This document shows positions 58,642 through 64,000 of a stretch of DNA of 64,000 bases, in pieces. Source of the stretch: Ramazzottius varieornatus. Taxonomy: Eukaryota > Tardigrada > Eutardigrada > Parachela > Ramazzottiidae. Where the stretch lies: the NCBI GenBank assembly GCA_001949185.1, contig BDGG01000005.1, positions 434,001 to 498,000 of the forward strand, in the 5' to 3' direction. Both the position numbers and the translations under genes were made by a program. The notes under the pieces are model-generated. The model searched no databases. It was not told where the DNA came from and worked only from the letters and a program-made list of their open reading frames with translations. The first letter of the stretch is position 1, and every line of letters begins with the position of its first letter.

Positions 58642-60692
58642 ATGGATGTCCAGGATGTTGGAGCGAATGTCACCATCGACGGGACGGATGGCCGCAACTG
58701 GAGCGCGTCCGAAATCCAAGAGCTACTGGAGACTATCGAAGCTCTCCTCCCAAAGGCAGACGCGCTACCCGTTGACAAGAGAACGAAGAAGATTCCTTGG
58801 CACGATGTGGAGATTACTGGCCGGTCAGTGGAAGAATGCCGCTCACAATGGAGCAGCATTCTCTCCAAAGTAAGTGCCTCACTCTGCAAGCGTGCAGACT
58901 GGTCAGATGATGACTGCGTCGCTTTTCTGTACAGGTACGGACATATCGCATAGCGGCGGAGGTGATAGCTGATGCTCGGCAGCTTTTGGCTTGTCAATTT
59001 GACCAGACACAGAAACTTCCGGTTCTCCCCGTACGACTACAGCAACAGGTGACGGGCTATGGCTCTTCAACTCGCCATCCCGACTACCCCAAGAAGCCGG
59101 CCTCGGCGTATATAAGATTCTACAGTCAAAAGCTGGCCGAAGTGAGAGCTGAGCATCCAGAATGGAAAATGCAGGAAATACGTCAGCACATCGGCGAACT
59201 CTACCGCAGATTACCCGAAACGGTAAGTCAAAATGAAGGCCGGCAGTTAAAAGTTTCCCATAGCTGTCTGAAGTTCAGTATTTTCACAGGCATCGGTGTT
59301 CGTAGAGAAAGAGGAAGATAGAGAGGCTTTTCATATAGCCAGACGAAAATTCTACGATGACCACCCCGAACTGGCGCCCAAAAAGAAGAAGGAGCCGCCG
59401 TTGTTGGACAACAGTACCTACATATCGCGCGATTCTCCGCCGCTCTTCCCAGTCAGTGCATTCAACCATTTCTTCAGAAAGCATCCACAGTTTGATGACA
59501 GGAAACAAGCCCGTGCAAGTTGGAATAGGCTCTCCGAAGCGGAAAAGCTCGTCTACATCGACGAAGCGGTTCAGGACGAAGTTAGATACAAGGTACGTAA
59601 CCGTTCCTTATCAGAAACCGGACGAATAATGTTCATCGGTATGATTAGCATCCTTTATGTTGCAGAAAGATGTGGAGGAGTATGAGAAGAAATTTCCGGG
59701 GAAAGAAGTGGGCAAGCTCAAGACTAAAGTTACGCGGAGTGATAGAGAACTGATTGAGAAGCTGAGACCGACAGCGGACCAGCAGCGACCAGCAAAGCCC
59801 TTGGTACCCGAAGGTAAACCGTACCAGCTTTTCGTACTGGAATTCCTGCAGCGGCCAGAAAACAAGAAGGATGCAAACTGGATGGCTACGGCTGGTCTGG
59901 CCTGGAAGAATATCGGGGCGAGTGGACAACAGGAGTACGCTCGACGAATAGAAAAGGTGCGTGTAACTCTGAAATTCGCTCTCATCATTCATAACTTACC
60001 GTGAAGCTTCGCCTACTAGTATATACACTGAACTTGCTTGATCTGGCCAGATGTGGGACGTATATCGGATGGAGTTGGACAAAGTCACCGATGATACTAT
60101 TGCGGCCGAAAGCGAAGTTCGGTTTCAAGTGGAAATTACCCCGCGGAAGTCTGCAGTACGCCGCTCGAAGTCTTCTAGTACCGGAAAGGACGGAGCGATC
60201 TCGGCACTGGTATGTTTTCTCAATTAAATTTTCGATCAAGCCACCAAATTTTAGAACTTATAGATTGCGTTCAGAACGTCGATGTGGCAAAACATCGTGA
60301 ATTTCGTTTCAGAAACGAAAACGTCAAAGAACAGCGAACGGGAACCCTGCCGCATCAGCAGACTTCGATTCAGCGGAAAAGACATCGAAGATGAAGGGAC
60401 AGGATTTGTTTATTTTCGAGAATGAGTGGGATGTCCGAAGCAGTTTTGCAGGTCTTGGCGACAAAACTATTCGGGAGAAGCTAGAGCAAATGTTCGGTAG
60501 CCTTTCAGCGGAAGAGCAGGTGAGCTCTTGAAAAACACCACCCGCAGACGTGTGCGCTTTCTCATCGCCCGTCAGGCTGCTCCTTTGAGATAATGTATCG
60601 GTGTTTGCGAAGTTGTTCTGCAATAAATGTCGCTTCTTTAGGAAAACTACAATATTCGAGCAGCGCTATTCGAAGAAGACTTCTACTGCTGA
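58642..60692 (+). CDS. UBTF: UBF-like nucleolar HMG-box transcription factor
   Basis: UBF binds rDNA along the transcribed repeat and supports RNA polymerase I initiation. Seven exons: 58642-58869, 58935-59222, 59290-59592, 59666-59956, 60051-60209, 60313-60519 and 60642-60692. Phases close to 508 aa (human 764). The N-terminus (NWSASEIQELLETIEALLPK, GRSVEECRSQWSSI, VRTYRIAAEVIADARQ) matches UBF's dimerisation segment. HMG box 1 starts YPKKPASAYIRFYSQKLAEV, box 2 SPPLFPVSAFNHFFRKHPQF, and a diverged box 3 GKPYQLFVLEFLQRPENKKD. A basic/Ser linker (RKSAVRRSKSSS) precedes a final short segment that may be a fourth degenerate box. The usual acidic tail is absent; the protein ends LFEEDFYC. The orthology is supported by the N-terminal segment, not just the HMG boxes. 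Confidence 0.88.
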
Positions 60693-61492
60693 ACTGTCGA
60701 GCTGACGGTGTACGGTGTACGATGTACGGTGTACGGTGTGGGCATCGCTTTATGGCGGAAACTGGTGTGGTTGGTTTGTTGTATTCTGGTGTCTACTTTC
60801 GGTTTTAGTCCTTGTCCGATTGCTCACTTGTATTTCTAGAGGTTCTCTGAAGTGCTGCGAAGCCATGTTGGAAGGATTCTACTGCGGTTTCCGGGTTCCA
60901 AGTGCATACATGCTTTACGGTACGAGTATTGATTTTCTTTCGTACTGCTCACACGGTTCTGCAGATCCTCAAGGGTTTATGTGTGATTCGATTTGGTAAT
61001 CATAATAATAGTGTAATTTGAGGTACTACACTGTAGAAGTATCACGTTTTCAACTTCACATGTTAATTTGCGAAGCTAAGGTTGGTGGTCAATCCCCACC
61101 CAAGGTTCGGAAAGTGTCGCGTGGGTCCTTACCGATGGTTTTGCCAAAGGCGCAACAAGTGAAAGAAGTGCAACCATGAGACGCGCTACTTTATGTGGCA
61201 TTCTCTGACACTGTAATAGCGCTTTAATTATGCCTGCTTTCAAATGTGCATAATATAGCAACAATATTTTGTCACCATTTGTACCTTTTGGTTTCCATTC
61301 AGACCTTCTGTCTTCGCTGCACACATCATATGGTTGCCTTTTGTGCGCCAAACACAGAACACTTGGCTCATCGTATTGCACTTTTCCGTATCGAAGTACC
61401 TTGATGCCGTGTCAGAGCTTTCTCGGGTGGCTCGTGGGAAACCCAGGCATAGTAGGGAGGGCCTTGGAGCTTATTTTTGAAAGACCGGCATC
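60693..61492. other. Intergenic region between UBF-like gene and otopetrin gene
   Basis: Holds a five-copy 7-bp tandem repeat just after the UBF-like stop, then sequence without a supported coding frame up to the otopetrin start. Confidence 0.5.
60705..60739. repeat. Tandem repeat, 5 copies of ACGGTGT
   Basis: Five head-to-tail copies of a 7-mer, the third with one change (ACGATGT). It starts 13 bp after the UBF-like stop codon, so it lies in the 3' UTR. Confidence 0.9.
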
Positions 61493-64000
61493 ATGTCGAG
61501 GTTCTCCCCGCTTTCCTTGAAAATAGTCCCGAAAGGGTTCTTTAGAGGGAAACCGCCTCAGATCTCGGAGGATTCTTCTATTAACAATGACTCTGCGTTT
61601 CCCACTCCAGATAACAGCCCAGGTCATCTGCCGCACTCGGAAGTAGCGCTATTGAATACGAATGATCGGACTGTGACCATAGAAGTTCACTCGGAAACAC
61701 CCGGCTCTAATGATCTGGACCATCATGACCACGGCCAAGGCCATCATCGGTCGAGGTCCAACGGGGATATCATGGATCTCGACCAAGATCGCAAGAAAGA
61801 GTTTCGGGAGATGCTCCGGTCTTCGTCCAGCGCCGAAACCATCTTGAGTGATGTGAGTCCAACTTTTAGCTTATTCGTGCGTTTCCGTCTTCACTTCTTG
61901 TTGGTTCCAGGGCGATGGTTTGGATTCACACCACCACGGATTTCGCACATACGAGAAGGAGGAAATAGAGTCCTTCAAGAGTCAAGGATGGTGAGGATTT
62001 TGTCCGCATCTGGTCGATTGAAGGTCACCGTTAATATCGGCCTGTTTGTCTTAGGCATTCCCTGATGAACTACCTGAGTCTTTCATATTGCCTGATTTTG
62101 ATCATTTGCGGGTTTGGGTTCCCGATTGCTGAATTGACGGCCGACAGCCTGGAGAATAACTACTACCAGGTAAATTGATGAAAGCCAACCGCAGCATTTT
62201 GAAACCGGAAAGAAGGCACATGAAATTTGAATGGAGGTTTCTTTTTAGGCTTACTATATCTTCCTGTTTGGAATGGGACTAATCTATATGATATTCTCCT
62301 ACATGTTCCTGGTAACGCCCATTCCCAAGCATCAAGAGATGGCGAAATCTTTCCGCAGATGGAAACGCAATATCAACAAGCAGAATTTCCGTGAACGGTT
62401 CAACTCCATCCACGTCCCAACGGATCCTCCGCAAGCCACTTACACCAGCGCTGCCAGAGCGTCCAGTTTCTACCTTCGCATGGTAAGCTTGAGTCCCTCA
62501 CTGTTATTCAACCGGCTTTTATAAGTACGGCGGTATGTCACTGGTGTGTTACCTTAGGACGCAGTCTTCTTTGGACTGGGTTCAATGGTATTTTCCGGCT
62601 TTGAGTTCGGCCAGTTTTTCGAGTACCCGGAAGGATCGAGATGTCGCAACATCAGTGCTTTCGCTGTACCGGTCTTTCGGTTCTTCTTCACTTTCGCGCA
62701 GCTGTATTTTTTATTCCTCAACATTCGAGTAAGATTTGAGCATTCATAATCTGTCCTATCTATTACTTCATCTAATAGTTTGTGTTTCTGCCATAGATCA
62801 GGACGGACAAGTTCACGACCCTTACGCGTTTTGGCTTGATGCATGTGAGTTCTATTTGAAGCACGTGATCATGCAGGTTGTTCATATAAACAAACCGAAC
62901 ACCAAGACAGTTCTTCCCATGGTTCAGCATTTTATTTTATTTGCTTTCAGATCCTGGGAACCAACATGGTTATTTGGGTAACAAGCCTGATTGAGGAAAC
63001 TAGTCATGCAGGTATACCAATGTTTGATTCCCAAACCCACATCAACCTGTTGCGGTCTCGAAAACATCACACCCAACTTCCGGTTCTGAATTATGATAAT
63101 TTTCTTATTATGGATAATCTTCCTTTGTACTTCATGAGTAATAAGCTTATCACTGTATCTGCACGTGTCCCATGGAATGACATAAGCCTTATTCTGTTCC
63201 AGTCGCGCATTATTCAAGCCCGGCAGAGCATGTCCTTTCCGGTGACCACCATGACGATCCTCATGGTCCTTCGACATATGAGATCGCCATCGGGGTGGAC
63301 CATAACATCTCGCAGGTTCTTGCCAGTCTCCTCCCTGAAAACTCTTCCCTGGATATCAGTAAGATGGGACTGGATGTTACGGGCGTCGTGGCGGATGAGA
63401 TTATGAATTCGTGTCGAAGAAAGAGTATGATTGGTCAAGTCCTACAACGGGTAAGTTCGCCAGCCTGTTCTAATTTCTATCCTAACTGACTACGAAAATC
63501 TTTCTTTCATTAGGCTGCACCGGTCTTGTATCCGTTCATTGTCGAGTATAGTTTGATATGCGCGGCGCTCATCTATGTATACTGGAGAAACATCGGCATT
63601 CTTATCGGACCCGGAAGGCGCATGTTCCGCCTTTCTCGTGAAGCCGCGTCTGGAATCATCATGGACGCGATCAATGATCTAGATTCGCATACCCACAAAC
63701 GACATCAATACACAGTCGATTGCAAGGGTGGGTTTTGTGGAGGCTGGGGAAAGCTGAACATAGTACCCTTTAACGACAGGGATATTTTAGGTTCGACCAA
63801 TGGGATGTTCATGGGAATTTTAACAATCGTTGCAATGGTCATCATGTGAGTATTTTAGATGTATTCCGAAGAAGCGTGAACGGAATAACAACTCGGTTCT
63901 TTCGTCTTGCAGTATGGTTCTGTTTTTCTTCTGGATCAGCCTGTCCAATTATAAGTTCTTAGCGGTCCTGGAAGTCTACATCTCCATCATCGTTCTCTAC
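61493..64000 (+). CDS. Otopetrin-family proton channel, 3' end outside window
   Basis: Otopetrins form Zn-sensitive proton channels with 12 transmembrane helices (two 6-helix halves). Ten exons are visible: 61493-61852, 61911-61990, 62055-62169, 62249-62482, 62558-62728, 62797-62844, 62951-63011, 63203-63450, 63514-63845 and 63913-64000 (open). Phases agree. Residues 1-~150 are a cytosolic, His/Asp/Ser-rich N-terminus with a HHDHGQGHH cluster. TM segments follow: SLSYCLILIICGFGFPIAEL, AYYIFLFGMGLIYMIFSYMF, AVFFGLGSMVFSGFEFG and FRFFFTFAQLYFLFLN. FGLMHILGTNMVIWVTSLIE and YPFIVEYSLICAALIYVYW come next, and the second half begins with GMFMGILTIVAMVIIMVLFF. The block from FFGLGSMVFSGFEFG through LMHILGTN is the family hallmark. 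Which otopetrin paralogue this is cannot be told. An extracellular loop carries histidines (SGDHHDDPHG) that might bind Zn; this is inference. Confidence 0.93.

Overview
This is nuclear DNA of a eukaryote with a compact genome. Nearly every gene is split by short GT-AG introns, mostly 40-320 nt. The gene set (intersectin, smoothelin-like CH protein, UBF, otopetrin, C2CD5, MINDY3, TYW4/LCMT2) is metazoan. Dense packing, small introns and moderate GC suggest an invertebrate with a small genome. A tardigrade-like ecdysozoan is my guess from this overall character, not something the sequence proves. I see no bacterial, organellar or viral segment.

Layout. 1-4925 (-): a secreted, very Lys/Glu/Ser-rich protein, cut by the left edge. 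5192-6213: a non-autonomous hAT-like transposon with an 8-bp target duplication. 6770-9850 (-): TYW4/LCMT2, head to head with MINDY3 (10500-13210, +). 13914-16377 (+): a secreted S1 protease with unusual features. 16883-17665 (+): mitochondrial inner membrane protease subunit 2. 17981-19702 (-): a Tctex1-type dynein light chain with a long disordered N-terminus. 19962-20618 (-): TMED10/p24. 21622-26249 (+): a short-form intersectin (2 EH, coiled coil, 5 SH3). 26822-27265 (+): a single-exon calmodulin-like protein. 27328-28209 (-): PIG-C. 28702-33459 (+): C2CD5. 34046-36079 (-): smoothelin-like. 37849-40121 (+): proteasome ATPase Rpt6/PSMC5. 40744-42502 (+): PDIA6. 44119-46418 (+): an S28 serine peptidase. 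46612-49653 (-) and 52479-54852 (-): two SLC16/monocarboxylate-transporter paralogues. 57246-58232 (-): INO80C, head to head with a UBF-like HMG-box factor (58642-60692, +). 61493-64000 (+): an otopetrin proton channel, cut by the right edge.

The genes form no operon; most are housekeeping genes of unrelated pathways (secretory pathway: TMED10, PDIA6, PIG-C; membrane traffic: intersectin, C2CD5; nuclear: INO80C, UBF; protein turnover: PSMC5, MINDY3, IMMP2L). Splice phases were followed by hand and close without frameshift for most genes. Exceptions are the middle of the smoothelin-like gene and the first exon of the second transporter.

The most interesting layer is non-coding. A palindromic MITE-like family of about 80-125 bp (family A, core GTGGCGCA/TGCGCCAC) occurs 11 times, 10 of them inside introns, including four of the five intersectin introns. 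A second family (B), flanked by TA, looks like a Tc1/mariner-derived MITE. One copy sits exactly at an exon end, so its insertion forms the splice donor of C2CD5 intron 16. A related hairpin starts at the donor of TYW4 intron 4 after the same exon-terminal GAA.
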